Source of the DNA: Rivibacter sp049446155
GTDB taxonomy: Bacteria; Pseudomonadota; Gammaproteobacteria; Burkholderiales; Burkholderiaceae_C
Assembly: GCF_049446155.1 (NCBI RefSeq)
Contig: NZ_JBMSEE010000002.1
Coordinates: forward strand, 310,001-374,000
Length of the DNA stretch: 64,000 nt
Direction: 5' to 3'
This document shows positions 8,096 through 16,558 of this stretch, in pieces (positions within the stretch are counted from its first letter, which is position 1; each line of letters begins with the position of its first letter). The notes beneath the pieces were generated by a model that was given only the letters and a program-made list of their open reading frames with translations, had not been told where the DNA came from and ran no database searches. Both the position numbers and the translations under genes were made by a program.

Positions 8096-9234
8096 AGCCG
8101 ATCGCCTGCCGCTTGTCGCTGGGCCGCGCCTTCGGGCTGCTGGCGCTGGCTTCGCATGTCATGTCGAGCGTGGCCTCGCCGGGGGCGCACGGCCCCAACG
8201 GCGAACACCTCGATGCGCCGACCGTCAACGTACGCAACGGCCTCGGCCGACTGCCCGACGGCAGCGTCAGCGTGCCGATGGCCGCCCAGCGGCGCATGGG
8301 CATACGCACCGTGATGCCGTCGCCGACCGAAGCGGCCGCCAGTGTCGAGCTCGCCGGTCGCGTGCTGATGGACCCGGCCGCCGGCGGGCTGGTGCAGCCG
8401 GCGCAAGGCGGGCGCATCGAGCCCGGACCGCGCGGCCTGCCGGTGGCCGGCCAGGCGGTGCGGCGCGGCGAGGTGCTGGCCTGGGTGCGCTTCCAGGCCG
8501 AGCCCTATGCGCAGGCCGGCCAGCGCGCGCAGCTGGCGGAGCTGCGCGCCGCGCGCCAGCTCGCCGAGCAGCGCGTGCAGCGCCTGTCGGGCCTGGAGGG
8601 CAGCGTGCCGCGCAAGGAGATCGAGGCGGCGCGCGCCGAGGCCGAGAGCCTGGCCGCGCGCGAGCACAGCATCGCCGGCAGCCTCGACGCGCGCGAGGCG
8701 CTGCGCGCGCCGCTCGATGGCGTGATCGCGCGCGCCGAAGCGGCGCACGGCCAGGTCGTCGCAGCGGGCACGACGCTGTTCGAGGTCGTCGATCCGGCGC
8801 GCGTCGTCGTCGAGGCGGTGACCGCGGACGCGGCGCTGCCGGGGCGCGTGGCGTCGGCGCAGTTGCAGGGGCTGCCGCAGCTGTCGCTGCAATGGCTCGG
8901 CGCGTCGCGCAGCCTGCGCGACGGCATGATCCCGCTGAGTTTTCGCGCGCGCGCCGCGGCCGATGCGCCGCTGCCGCTGGCCGTCGGCCAGCCGGTGACC
9001 GTGATTGCCGCGCTGTCCGACAAGGTCAGGGGCTTCGTGCTGCCGGCCGAGGCGCTGGTGCGCAACACGGCCAACGAGCCGGTGGTGTGGATCAAGGCGG
9101 GCGCCGAGCGCTATGTCGCGCAGCCGGTGCAGGCGAGGGCGCTGGACGCCACCCGCGTCGTCGTCACGCAAGGCCTCGGCGAGGGCAACCGCGTCGTCGT
9201 GCAAGGCGCTGCGCTGCTCGCGCAGATCCGCTGA
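8092..9234 (+). CDS. RND efflux periplasmic adaptor (HlyD/CusB/CzcB family)
   Basis: This is a 380-aa protein starting at ATG 8092. The order is signal peptide, the GAHGPNGEHLDAP motif, lipoyl/barrel-sandwich half (VELAGRVLMDPAAGGLVQPAQGGRIEPG), a short helical hairpin (residues about 140-200), second lipoyl half (APLDGVIARAEAAHGQVVAAGTTLFEVVD), beta-barrel and membrane-proximal domain. It links the inner-membrane pump to the outer-membrane channel. The helical hairpin is short, as in CusB-like metal adaptors. It overlaps the preceding gene by 4 bp and precedes the pump gene by 12 bp. Confidence 0.88.
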   Translation: MKPIACRLSLGRAFGLLALASHVMSSVASPGAHGPNGEHLDAPTVNVRNGLGRLPDGSVSVPMAAQRRMGIRTVMPSPTEAAASVELAGRVLMDPAAGGLVQPAQGGRIEPGPRGLPVAGQAVRRGEVLAWVRFQAEPYAQAGQRAQLAELRAARQLAEQRVQRLSGLEGSVPRKEIEAARAEAESLAAREHSIAGSLDAREALRAPLDGVIARAEAAHGQVVAAGTTLFEVVDPARVVVEAVTADAALPGRVASAQLQGLPQLSLQWLGASRSLRDGMIPLSFRARAAADAPLPLAVGQPVTVIAALSDKVRGFVLPAEALVRNTANEPVVWIKAGAERYVAQPVQARALDATRVVVTQGLGEGNRVVVQGAALLAQIR

Positions 9235-9246
9235 GGAGGCGCACCG

Positions 9247-12200
9247 ATGTTTGATCGCATCGTTCGCGCCAGCCTCGCGAACCGCCTGTTCGTGCTCGCC
9301 TTCGCGGTGCTGCTGCTGGTGTGGGGCGCGGTGACCGCGTCGCGCACGCCGGTCGACGTGTTTCCGGCGCTGGACAAGCCGCTGGTCACCGTGCTGACTG
9401 AGGCCGGCGGCATGGCGCCCGAAGAGGTGGAGCAGTTCGTCACCTTCCCGATCGAGACCGGCCTGAACGGCATGCCCGGCGTCACGCGCGTGCGCTCGAC
9501 CTCGGGCGTGGGCCTGTCGATCGTCTATGCCGAGTTCGACTGGGGCACCGACGTCTACCGCAACCGCCAACTGGTCTCCGAGCGCCTGGCGCTGGTGCGC
9601 GAACAGCTGCCACCCGGCATCGCGCCGGTGATGGGGCCGGTCTCGTCGATCATGGGCGAGATCATGCTGATCGCGCTGCCGCTCGAGGCGGGAAAGGCCG
9701 CCAGCGGGAAGACCGTCACGCAGCCGCCGCCGGGCCGCCCCAAGGCGGCTGCGGTCCCCTCGGGGGACCGACCGCCGTACCCGGCGGGCGAGGGGCGGAC
9801 AGTGACACCGATGGAGGTGCGGGAGTACGCGGACTACGTCTTAAGACCGCGCCTGCTCGCGGTGCCCGGCGTCTCGCAGGTGATCCCGATCGGCGGCGAG
9901 GTGCGCACGCTGCGCGTCGAGCCCGACACGCAGCGCATGGCCCAGGTCGGCGTCACGCTGTCGCAGATCGAGGCGGCGCTGTCGGGCTATGCCTCCAATG
10001 CCGGCGGCGGCTTCATCGACCTCAACGGCCGCGAGTTCCTGATCCGCCACCTCGCGCGCACGCGCCATGTCGAGGACTTGCGTGGCATCGCCGTCGCCTG
10101 GAAGGACGGCCGCCCGGTGCTGCTGGAGCAGGTCGCCGAGGTGCGCCATGCGCCGGCGATGAAGCGCGGCGACGCCAGCTTCGGCGGCCACCCGGCGGTG
10201 ATCGTCAACGTGCAGAAGCAGCCCGATGCCGACACCGTGCGCGTCACGCGCGCGGTCGACGCGGCGCTCGCCGAGCTGCGCCAGGGCCTGCCCGCCGGCA
10301 TGGGCGCACCCGAGGTGCTGTTTCGGCAGTCGGAGTTCATCGAGGCGTCGATCGGCAACGTCTTCGAGGCGCTGCGCGACGGCGCGGTGATGGTGGCGAT
10401 CGTGCTGTTCGCCTTCCTGCTCTCCGCACGCACGACGCTGATCTCGCTGATCGCGATCCCGCTGTCGCTGGCGGCGGCCTTTCTGGTCTTTCGCCTGCTC
10501 GGCCAGTCGATCAACGTGATGACGATGGGCGGCCTCGCGATCGCGATCGGCGAGCTGGTCGACGACGCGGTGGTCGATGTCGAGAACATCCTGCGACGGC
10601 TCAAGCAGAACCGCAGCGCCGCCGAGCCGCTGCCGGTGCTGGAGATCGTGCGGCGCGCCAGCGTCGAGGTGCGCTCGGGCATCGTCTATGCGACCGTGAT
10701 CGTGGTGCTGGTGTTCGTGCCGCTGTTCGCGCTGCCGGGCATCGAGGGACGGCTGTTCTCGCCGCTGGGCGTGGCCTACATCGTCTCGATCCTGGCGTCG
10801 ATGGCGGTGTCGATGACGGTCACGCCGGTGCTGGGCAGCTACCTGCTGCCGCGCATGAAGCAGCTCGACCACGGCGACAGCCCGCTCGTCGCCTGGCTCA
10901 AGCGCTGGGACGAGAAGCTGCTGCGCTGGTCGTTCCCGCGCGCCAGGCAGCTGATCGCGGCGGCCGCGCTGACGGTCGTCGCGGCGGCGGCCAGCGTGCC
11001 GTTCTTTCCGCGCGCCTTCCTGCCGCCATTCAATGAGGGCGCGCTGGTGCTGGGCATGCTGATGAACCCCGGCACCTCGCTCGAGGAGGCCAACCGCATC
11101 GGCAGCGCGGCCGAGCAGCTGATCGCGCAGGTGCCCGAGGTCGTGCACGTCGGGCGGCGCACCGGCCGCGCCGAGCTCGACGAGCATGCCGAGGGCGTGC
11201 ACTCGTCGGAGATCGAGGTCGCGCTCCAACCTTCTGAGCGCGGCCGCGAGGCGGTGATGGCCGACATCCGCAAGCGCCTCGAGGTGCTGCCGGCGCAGGT
11301 GGCGATCGGCCAGCCGATCGCGCACCGGCTCGACCACCTGCTGTCGGGCGTGCGCGCGCAGATCGCGCTCAAGATCTACGGCGACGACGTCGACGCGCTG
11401 CGCGGCCTGGCCGAGCAGATGCGCGGCCGGCTCGCGGGCATCCACGGCCTGGTCGACCTGACGGTCGAGAAGCAGGTGCTGGTGCCGCAGATCACCGTGC
11501 GGCTCGACCATCGCAAGGCCGCGCAGGCCGGCCTCGCGCCGGGCGAGGCGGTGCGCCTGCTGCAAACGCTCAGCGACGGCTCGCACAGCGCGCAGATCGT
11601 CGAGGGGCAGCGCCGCTACGACCTGGTGCTGCGCCTGCCCGATGCGCGCCGCAGCCCGCGCGACCTCGCCAACACGCTGATCGACACGCCCGCGGGCCGG
11701 CTGCCGGTTTCGGCCATCGCCTCGGTGGAAGAGACCGACGGGCCGAACCAGATCGGCCGCGAGAACTCGCGCCGGCGCATCGTCGTCTACGCCAACACCG
11801 ACGGCTCGGACATGGGCCGCATCGTGGCCGACATCCGCGCCGCGATCGCCGCCGAGAAGCTGCCCCCGGGCTACTTCGTCAGCCTCGAGGGCCAGTTCCA
11901 GGCCCAGGAGCAGGCCGCGCGCCTGATCGCGGGACTGTCGCTGGTCTCGCTGGCGCTGATGTTCCTGGTGCTCTATTCGCGCTACCGCTCGGCGGTGCTG
12001 GCCGGCCTGATCATGGCCAACATCCCGCTCGCGCTGATCGGCTCGGTGGTCGCGATGTGGATCGCCGGCGTGAGCCTGTCGGTGGCGTCGATGGTGGGCT
12101 TCATCACGCTGGCCGGCATCGCGACGCGCAACGGCATCCTCAAGATCAGCCACTACGTCAACCTGTGCCGCTTCGAGGGCGAGGTGTTCGGCGAGGCCAT

Positions 12201-12456
12201 GATCGTGCGCGGCTCGCTCGAGCGCCTGACGCCGGTGCTGATGACCGCGCTGGTGGCGGCCTTCGCGCTGACGCCATTGCTGCTGTCGCCGCAGGCGCCG
12301 GGCAAGGAGATCCTGCATCCGGTGGCGGTGGTGATCTTCGGCGGGCTGATCAGCTCGACGCTGCTCGACACGCTGCTCACGCCTCTTGCTTATGCGCTGG
12401 TCGGACGCGCCGCGACGGAGCGCCTGCTGCAAGGCGGCGGCGACGAAGCCTTCTGA
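9247..12456 (+). CDS. Heavy-metal RND efflux pump (CusA/CzcA family) with in-frame repeat insertion
   Basis: This 1069-aa inner-membrane pump has the standard twofold layout: TM1 (about 10-30), periplasmic porter domain, TM2-6, TM7, second porter domain, TM8-12. The TM4 signature is GGLAIAIGELVDDAVVDVEN at residues 428-447. It has the Asp pair for proton relay, lacks the DFG of classical CzcA and is not the CusA copper signature, so the metal is uncertain (a divalent cation is likely). Residues about 150-185 hold a Pro/Arg/Gly-rich stretch (TVTQPPPGRPKAAAVPSGD...) absent from relatives as I remember them; it is encoded by a palindromic repeat at 9735-9798. The frame stays open, so the gene is probably functional. 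Confidence 0.92.
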   Translation: MFDRIVRASLANRLFVLAFAVLLLVWGAVTASRTPVDVFPALDKPLVTVLTEAGGMAPEEVEQFVTFPIETGLNGMPGVTRVRSTSGVGLSIVYAEFDWGTDVYRNRQLVSERLALVREQLPPGIAPVMGPVSSIMGEIMLIALPLEAGKAASGKTVTQPPPGRPKAAAVPSGDRPPYPAGEGRTVTPMEVREYADYVLRPRLLAVPGVSQVIPIGGEVRTLRVEPDTQRMAQVGVTLSQIEAALSGYASNAGGGFIDLNGREFLIRHLARTRHVEDLRGIAVAWKDGRPVLLEQVAEVRHAPAMKRGDASFGGHPAVIVNVQKQPDADTVRVTRAVDAALAELRQGLPAGMGAPEVLFRQSEFIEASIGNVFEALRDGAVMVAIVLFAFLLSARTTLISLIAIPLSLAAAFLVFRLLGQSINVMTMGGLAIAIGELVDDAVVDVENILRRLKQNRSAAEPLPVLEIVRRASVEVRSGIVYATVIVVLVFVPLFALPGIEGRLFSPLGVAYIVSILASMAVSMTVTPVLGSYLLPRMKQLDHGDSPLVAWLKRWDEKLLRWSFPRARQLIAAAALTVVAAAASVPFFPRAFLPPFNEGALVLGMLMNPGTSLEEANRIGSAAEQLIAQVPEVVHVGRRTGRAELDEHAEGVHSSEIEVALQPSERGREAVMADIRKRLEVLPAQVAIGQPIAHRLDHLLSGVRAQIALKIYGDDVDALRGLAEQMRGRLAGIHGLVDLTVEKQVLVPQITVRLDHRKAAQAGLAPGEAVRLLQTLSDGSHSAQIVEGQRRYDLVLRLPDARRSPRDLANTLIDTPAGRLPVSAIASVEETDGPNQIGRENSRRRIVVYANTDGSDMGRIVADIRAAIAAEKLPPGYFVSLEGQFQAQEQAARLIAGLSLVSLALMFLVLYSRYRSAVLAGLIMANIPLALIGSVVAMWIAGVSLSVASMVGFITLAGIATRNGILKISHYVNLCRFEGEVFGEAMIVRGSLERLTPVLMTALVAAFALTPLLLSPQAPGKEILHPVAVVIFGGLISSTLLDTLLTPLAYALVGRAATERLLQGGGDEAF
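9735..9798. repeat. REP-like palindromic element inside the RND pump gene
   Basis: The outer arms CCGCCCC (9735-9741) and GGGGCGG (9792-9798) are exact complements. An inner stem GGTCCCC (9753-9759) and GGGGACC (9763-9769) has a 3-base loop. This nested layout is that of dispersed intergenic repeats common in Burkholderiales. Here it lies in coding sequence and adds residues without breaking frame. Confidence 0.7.
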
Positions 12457-12529
12457 ACCCGTGCACCGATCCAACAACAGGGAGAACCGTGCTGCGTTCG
12501 CGCCGCATGCCATCAACGGAGAACTCGAG

Positions 12530-12925
12530 ATGAATTTCAGTCACTTCAAGCCCCTCGCCGCGCGCGCCCTGCTGGGTCTCGCACTGGTCTCTTGCCTCGC
12601 CGGCGTCGCGCAGGCGCACGGCGACGGCGCGGCCAAGCACGGCGGCATCGTCAAGTCGGCCAACGACCTGAGCTTCGAGCTCGCCGGCAGCGCGGCGGGC
12701 GCGACCGTCTACATCGAAGACCACGGCGAGCCGCTGGCCGCGGCCGGCTTCAGCGGCAAGCTCACCGTGCTGCGCGGCGGCCAGAAGCTCGAGGGGGTGC
12801 TGCAGCCCGGCAAGGCCAACGAGCTGGTGGCCGCGGGCCTGCAGCTCGCCTCGGGTGACCGCGCGGTCGTCGTGCTGACGACGCCGCAGAAGCAGGTCGT
12901 CTCGGTGCGCTTCGCGATGCCCTGA
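12530..12925 (+). CDS. Small periplasmic protein at end of metal efflux operon
   Basis: The ATG at 12530 follows GGAG and gives 131 aa. Residues 1-30 form a signal peptide ending AQA; the mature protein begins HGDGAAKHGGIVKSANDLSFEL. That His/Gly start followed by a compact beta-rich domain is typical of small proteins that close czc/cus-like operons and are thought to bind metal or help the adaptor. It is 73 bp after the pump gene. No enzyme motif is visible. Confidence 0.75.
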   Translation: MNFSHFKPLAARALLGLALVSCLAGVAQAHGDGAAKHGGIVKSANDLSFELAGSAAGATVYIEDHGEPLAAAGFSGKLTVLRGGQKLEGVLQPGKANELVAAGLQLASGDRAVVVLTTPQKQVVSVRFAMP

Positions 12926-12928
12926 CCG

Positions 12929-12945
12929 CCGCGCCTTCGGCGCGG
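12929..12945 (+). terminator. Hairpin after the efflux operon
   Basis: CCGCGCC (12929-12935) and GGCGCGG (12939-12945) form a 7-bp perfect stem with a TTC loop, 4 bp after the stop codon of the last efflux gene. There is no downstream T-run, but position and stability suit transcription termination in GC-rich DNA. The rest of the gap to 13219 holds no other feature I can support; no Fur box is recognisable. Confidence 0.5.
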
Positions 12946-13219
12946 GCCCGAAGAGCCTGCGCCGGCGCCTCGTTCGCGCGCCCTGCGGGCCGCACCCGTG
13001 ATCCGCGAGCCGGAAGGCCTCGCGCGGATGAGCTCGTCCGCGCACGACCGTTCGTGCGAGGCGCGGCGCGGCCTTGCCGCGTGTTGCGCGGATGTCATCA
13101 CCGTGTCAACACCGACTCGATTCGTACAAGACCCCATGCCGATGCCTGGTGGATTCTTGGCACCGATACGAAGGCTTTCGCCACCTCGCCCTTCCACTTC
13201 ACCCCACACGCAGCACGCC

Positions 13220-15442
13220 ATGTTCACGACCCAACGATTTCGCCAGGCCCTGATCCCGGCGGCCGCCAGCCTGCTTTGCAGCTCACTTGCCTGGGCACAG
13301 CAGGCCGAGCCCGCTGCCGCCGCGGCACCCGAGAGCGCGGCATCCGCAGCCGCGCAGACCGCGCCCGCGCCCACCGCTGCAGCATCGAGCTCGGCGACCT
13401 CGCTGGGCACCGTGTCGGTCAAGGGCAGCAAGCAGCCCTACCGCAACCTCTCGGCGACCGGCGCGACGAAGAACGACGCGCTGATCAAGGACCTGCCGAT
13501 GAGCGTGCGCGTGATCAACGCCGAGGTGCTGCAAGACGCCGGCGTGACCGATCTCGCCGGCGCGCTCGAGTTCGGCAGCGGCATCTCCAAGGCCAACAAC
13601 TTCGGCGGCATGTGGGACAGCTACGCGATGCGCGGCTTCACCGGCAGCCCCGACTTCGGCTCCGACTACATGGTCAACGGCTTCAACTCGAGCCGCGGCT
13701 ACAACGGGCTGCGCGACGGCGCGAACACCGCCTCGGTCGAGATCCTCAAGGGCCCGTCGTCGGCACTGTACGGCCGCGGCGAGCCCGGCGGCACGGTCAA
13801 CATCACGACCAAGAAGCCGCTGTTCCAGCCGGCCTACTCGGTCGAGCTCGGCGCCGGCAGCTTCTCGACCTGGCGCACCGCGGCCGACCTCACCGGCCCG
13901 ATCGGCGAGCGCGTCGCCTACCGGCTCAACGTCGCGCACGAGGACGGCGACAGCTTCCGCGACACGGTCGAGAAGAAGCACACGCTGGTTGCGCCCTCGG
14001 TGCTGTGGATGATCACCGACGACACGACGCTGTCGTACGAGATCGAGGCGCTCGAGCAGAAGGCACCGCTCGACCGCGGCGTGGTCGCGGTCAACAACCA
14101 GCTCGGCGTCGTGCCGGTGTCGCGCTTCCTCGGCGAGCCGGGCGACGGTCCGATCACGATCAAGTCGCTCGGCCACCAGGTCTTCGTGCAGCACTACTTC
14201 AACGACGACTGGTCGCTGCAGACGGGCGTCAGCTACCGCGACAGCTCGCTCGAAGGCCTGGCCACCGAGGCCTGGCGCTGGAACCCGGTCAACGACGGCC
14301 GCACGCTTGACCGCCAGCAGCGCCAGCGCGACTACGACGCGACCGACATCTCGGGCCGCTTCGAGGTGCTCGGCAAGGTCGCCACCGGCGGCATCAAGCA
14401 CAACCTGCTGTTCGGCGTCGACGGCTACCGCTTCGAGGACACGCGCGTGCAGCAGCGCGGCCGCTCCGCGGCGTTCCCGTACTCGATCGACATCTTCGCG
14501 CCGGTCTACGGCGTCGCTCAGCCGGCGCCGCTGGCCACGATCCAGAACACGGTCGAGCGCCAGTACTCCACCGCCGCCTACCTGCAGGACCAGATCGAGT
14601 TCACGCCGCAGTGGAAGGCGCTCATCGGCACGCGCCACGACCAGTACCGCCAGGTCGTGCTCAACCGCAACGTCACGCCGAACGCGGCCACCGCGCAGGA
14701 ACTCAGCGCCAACAGCCCGCGCGTCGGCCTGGTCTACCAGCCCACCAGCACGGTGTCGCTGTACGCCAGCGCGGCCAAGGGCTTCCGTCCCAACAGCGGC
14801 ATCAGTCGCACCGGCGAGGCCTTCCCACCCGAGGAGAGCCGCTCCGTCGAGACCGGCGCCAAGTACGACAGCGCCGACGGCAAGTTCAGCGGCACGATCG
14901 CGCTCTACAAGATCCGCAAGGAGAACGTGCTGACCTTCGACCCGGTCGACACGGTGTTCTCGATCGCCGTCGGCGAAGTCGAGAGCAAGGGCGTCGAGCT
15001 CGACTTCTCCGGAGAGATCGCGCCCAACCTGCGCCTGACCGCGGCCTACGCCTACACCGACTCCAAGGTCACCAAGAGCACCGATGCAGCCGCGGGCACC
15101 GGCATGGCCGAGGGCCGACGCTTCCCGAACGTGCCGCGCAACAGCGCCAGCCTGTTCGCGATCTATTCGCTGCCGGTGGCCGACGGCCGCGCCAGCATCG
15201 GCGGCGGGCTGAGCTATGTCGGCGAGCGGCTCGGCTCGGTCGACGTCGCCAACGACTTCAAGCTGCCCTCGTACACCACCGTCAAGCTGGTCGGCGCCTA
15301 CGACGTGACCAAGCACCTCAAGCTGTCGGTGGACATCGAGAACCTGTTCGACAAGGAGTACTACGCCAGCTCGTACAGCGACCTGTGGGTGTTCCCCGGC
15401 ACCGAGCGCAAGATCATGGTCACGGCGCTGTACCGCTTCTGA
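13220..15442 (+). CDS. TonB-dependent siderophore receptor
   Basis: The ATG at 13220 gives 740 aa with a signal peptide ending AWA (about residue 26). An Ala/Pro-rich linker leads to a TonB-box-like segment (TSLGTVSVKGSK), then the plug domain (KNDALIKDLPMSVRVINAEVL, LRDGANTASVEILKGPSSALYGRGEPGG) and a 22-strand barrel ending in MVTALYRF. The plug wording fits the TonB-dependent siderophore receptor family (FhuE/FcuA-like hydroxamate or catecholate receptors); the ligand cannot be read from sequence. It lacks the N-terminal signalling domain of FecA-type receptors. Downstream genes encode a complete ExbB/ExbD/TonB drive. Confidence 0.93.
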   Translation: MFTTQRFRQALIPAAASLLCSSLAWAQQAEPAAAAAPESAASAAAQTAPAPTAAASSSATSLGTVSVKGSKQPYRNLSATGATKNDALIKDLPMSVRVINAEVLQDAGVTDLAGALEFGSGISKANNFGGMWDSYAMRGFTGSPDFGSDYMVNGFNSSRGYNGLRDGANTASVEILKGPSSALYGRGEPGGTVNITTKKPLFQPAYSVELGAGSFSTWRTAADLTGPIGERVAYRLNVAHEDGDSFRDTVEKKHTLVAPSVLWMITDDTTLSYEIEALEQKAPLDRGVVAVNNQLGVVPVSRFLGEPGDGPITIKSLGHQVFVQHYFNDDWSLQTGVSYRDSSLEGLATEAWRWNPVNDGRTLDRQQRQRDYDATDISGRFEVLGKVATGGIKHNLLFGVDGYRFEDTRVQQRGRSAAFPYSIDIFAPVYGVAQPAPLATIQNTVERQYSTAAYLQDQIEFTPQWKALIGTRHDQYRQVVLNRNVTPNAATAQELSANSPRVGLVYQPTSTVSLYASAAKGFRPNSGISRTGEAFPPEESRSVETGAKYDSADGKFSGTIALYKIRKENVLTFDPVDTVFSIAVGEVESKGVELDFSGEIAPNLRLTAAYAYTDSKVTKSTDAAAGTGMAEGRRFPNVPRNSASLFAIYSLPVADGRASIGGGLSYVGERLGSVDVANDFKLPSYTTVKLVGAYDVTKHLKLSVDIENLFDKEYYASSYSDLWVFPGTERKIMVTALYRF

Positions 15443-15456
15443 CGAGGGGACCGACG

Positions 15457-16245
15457 ATGAAGAGAAGCTTCACCGCCATCGCGCTGGGATTCACGGCGTG
15501 GCTCGCGCCGCTGGCCGCGCAGTCTCACCAGGTCTGGTTCGAGCGCGGCCCCGGTGGCGTCGTGGCCCGCTACGGCGAGCTCGACGCGAACATGCACGAG
15601 GTCTCGCCCGGCGGTCTCGACCGATTCGTGCAGCTGCAGGCAAGCAGGATCAGCGCGCGCGGCGAACAGCCGATCGCGCTGCTCAAGCAGCGCGATCGCT
15701 TCGAGCTGCCCAAGGGCACCAGGCTCGCGCCGGGCGACAGCCTGGTCGCGGTCGACAAGCAGTACCCGATGTTCGACACGCAGCGCGACGGCAAGGCGCT
15801 GCGCACCTGGTGGACGCCGGCCACGCGCTGGATCGGTGACTTCTCGGCGCGCAAGCCGGTGCTGACGCTGGACATCGTGCCCACCGGCGTCAAGCAGGAC
15901 GGCAAGCAGCAGTTCCAGGTGGTCTACCTGGGTGAGCCGCTGGCCGGCCAGAAGGTCAAGATCGCCACGCCGGCCGGCTGGGTGCGCACGGTGACGAGCG
16001 ACGTCGAAGGCAAGTTCGCGGTGTCGCTGCCGTGGCGCGGCACCTATGCGATCGGCCTGTACTTCGTCGACGACGCCGCGGGCGAACGCAACATCGACGG
16101 CAAGGTCGAGGCCTACCAGCTCGAGGGCTACAACACGTCCTTGTCGTTCACGCTCGACAAGGGACTGGCGCCGCTGCCGGTCACCGAAGAGACGCTGCCG
16201 GCTTCGGTGCGCGCCGAGCGCGGCCTGCCGCCGGTCAAGCACTGA
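15457..16245 (+). CDS. DUF4198-family periplasmic protein
   Basis: The ATG at 15457, 14 bp after the receptor stop, gives 262 aa. The signal peptide ends near AAQS and is followed directly by HQVWFERG, the His-led start typical of DUF4198/NikM-like proteins. A C-terminal Ig-like fold is suggested by KPVLTLDIVPTG..., GEPLAGQKVKIATPAGWVRTVTSDVEGKFAVSLPWRGTYAIGLYF. In other proteobacteria such genes accompany TonB receptors and ExbBD and may handle metal or metallophore in the periplasm; this is inferred from context. Confidence 0.85.
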   Translation: MKRSFTAIALGFTAWLAPLAAQSHQVWFERGPGGVVARYGELDANMHEVSPGGLDRFVQLQASRISARGEQPIALLKQRDRFELPKGTRLAPGDSLVAVDKQYPMFDTQRDGKALRTWWTPATRWIGDFSARKPVLTLDIVPTGVKQDGKQQFQVVYLGEPLAGQKVKIATPAGWVRTVTSDVEGKFAVSLPWRGTYAIGLYFVDDAAGERNIDGKVEAYQLEGYNTSLSFTLDKGLAPLPVTEETLPASVRAERGLPPVKH

Positions 16246-16558
16246 GGCTCGCAGAGGTCGCCATGACTCGCGCTCACCATTTCCAGGCGACGTGCACCAT
16301 GGCGGCCACGCTCGCAGCGCGTCCTGCGAGCCGCGCTGCGAGCGAGCCGCGAACCGAAATGCCGGCGCCGGCGGCCGTCGCGGCATTTCGTTTCGAACAT
16401 CGCTCACTGGCGGGACATTGCGGTGAATGCCGCGCTCGCGCGCTGAACCGGCACGCTTGATGCGTCATGACGAGCATGTCCTTCGCCGTCACGTCCGTGG
16501 TGCACCGCTCATGCACAACGATCCGCGATCACAGCGGACAGACCCGTTGAGGAGACCC
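16246..16558 (+). other. 313-bp gap with a strong hairpin (16355-16390)
   Basis: CGAAATGCCG (16355-16364) and CGGCATTTCG (16381-16390) are exact complements separated by 16 bp. This probably ends the receptor-DUF4198 transcript or partly attenuates into the ExbBD-TonB genes. No convincing small gene is visible. The end of the gap (from about 16549) holds GAGGAGA, the ribosome site for the next gene. Confidence 0.5.

Noticed and set aside
9841..12516. 891-codon minus-strand frame opposite the RND pump
   Set aside because: Highly His/Arg/Gln-rich and without known motifs; it arises from the codon bias of the pump gene in GC-rich DNA.
12926..13219. Possible cobalamin riboswitch or Fur box ahead of the TonB receptor
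   Set aside because: I looked for the conserved B12-box core and for a GATAATGATAATC-like Fur site and found neither; only a hairpin after the preceding gene is supportable.
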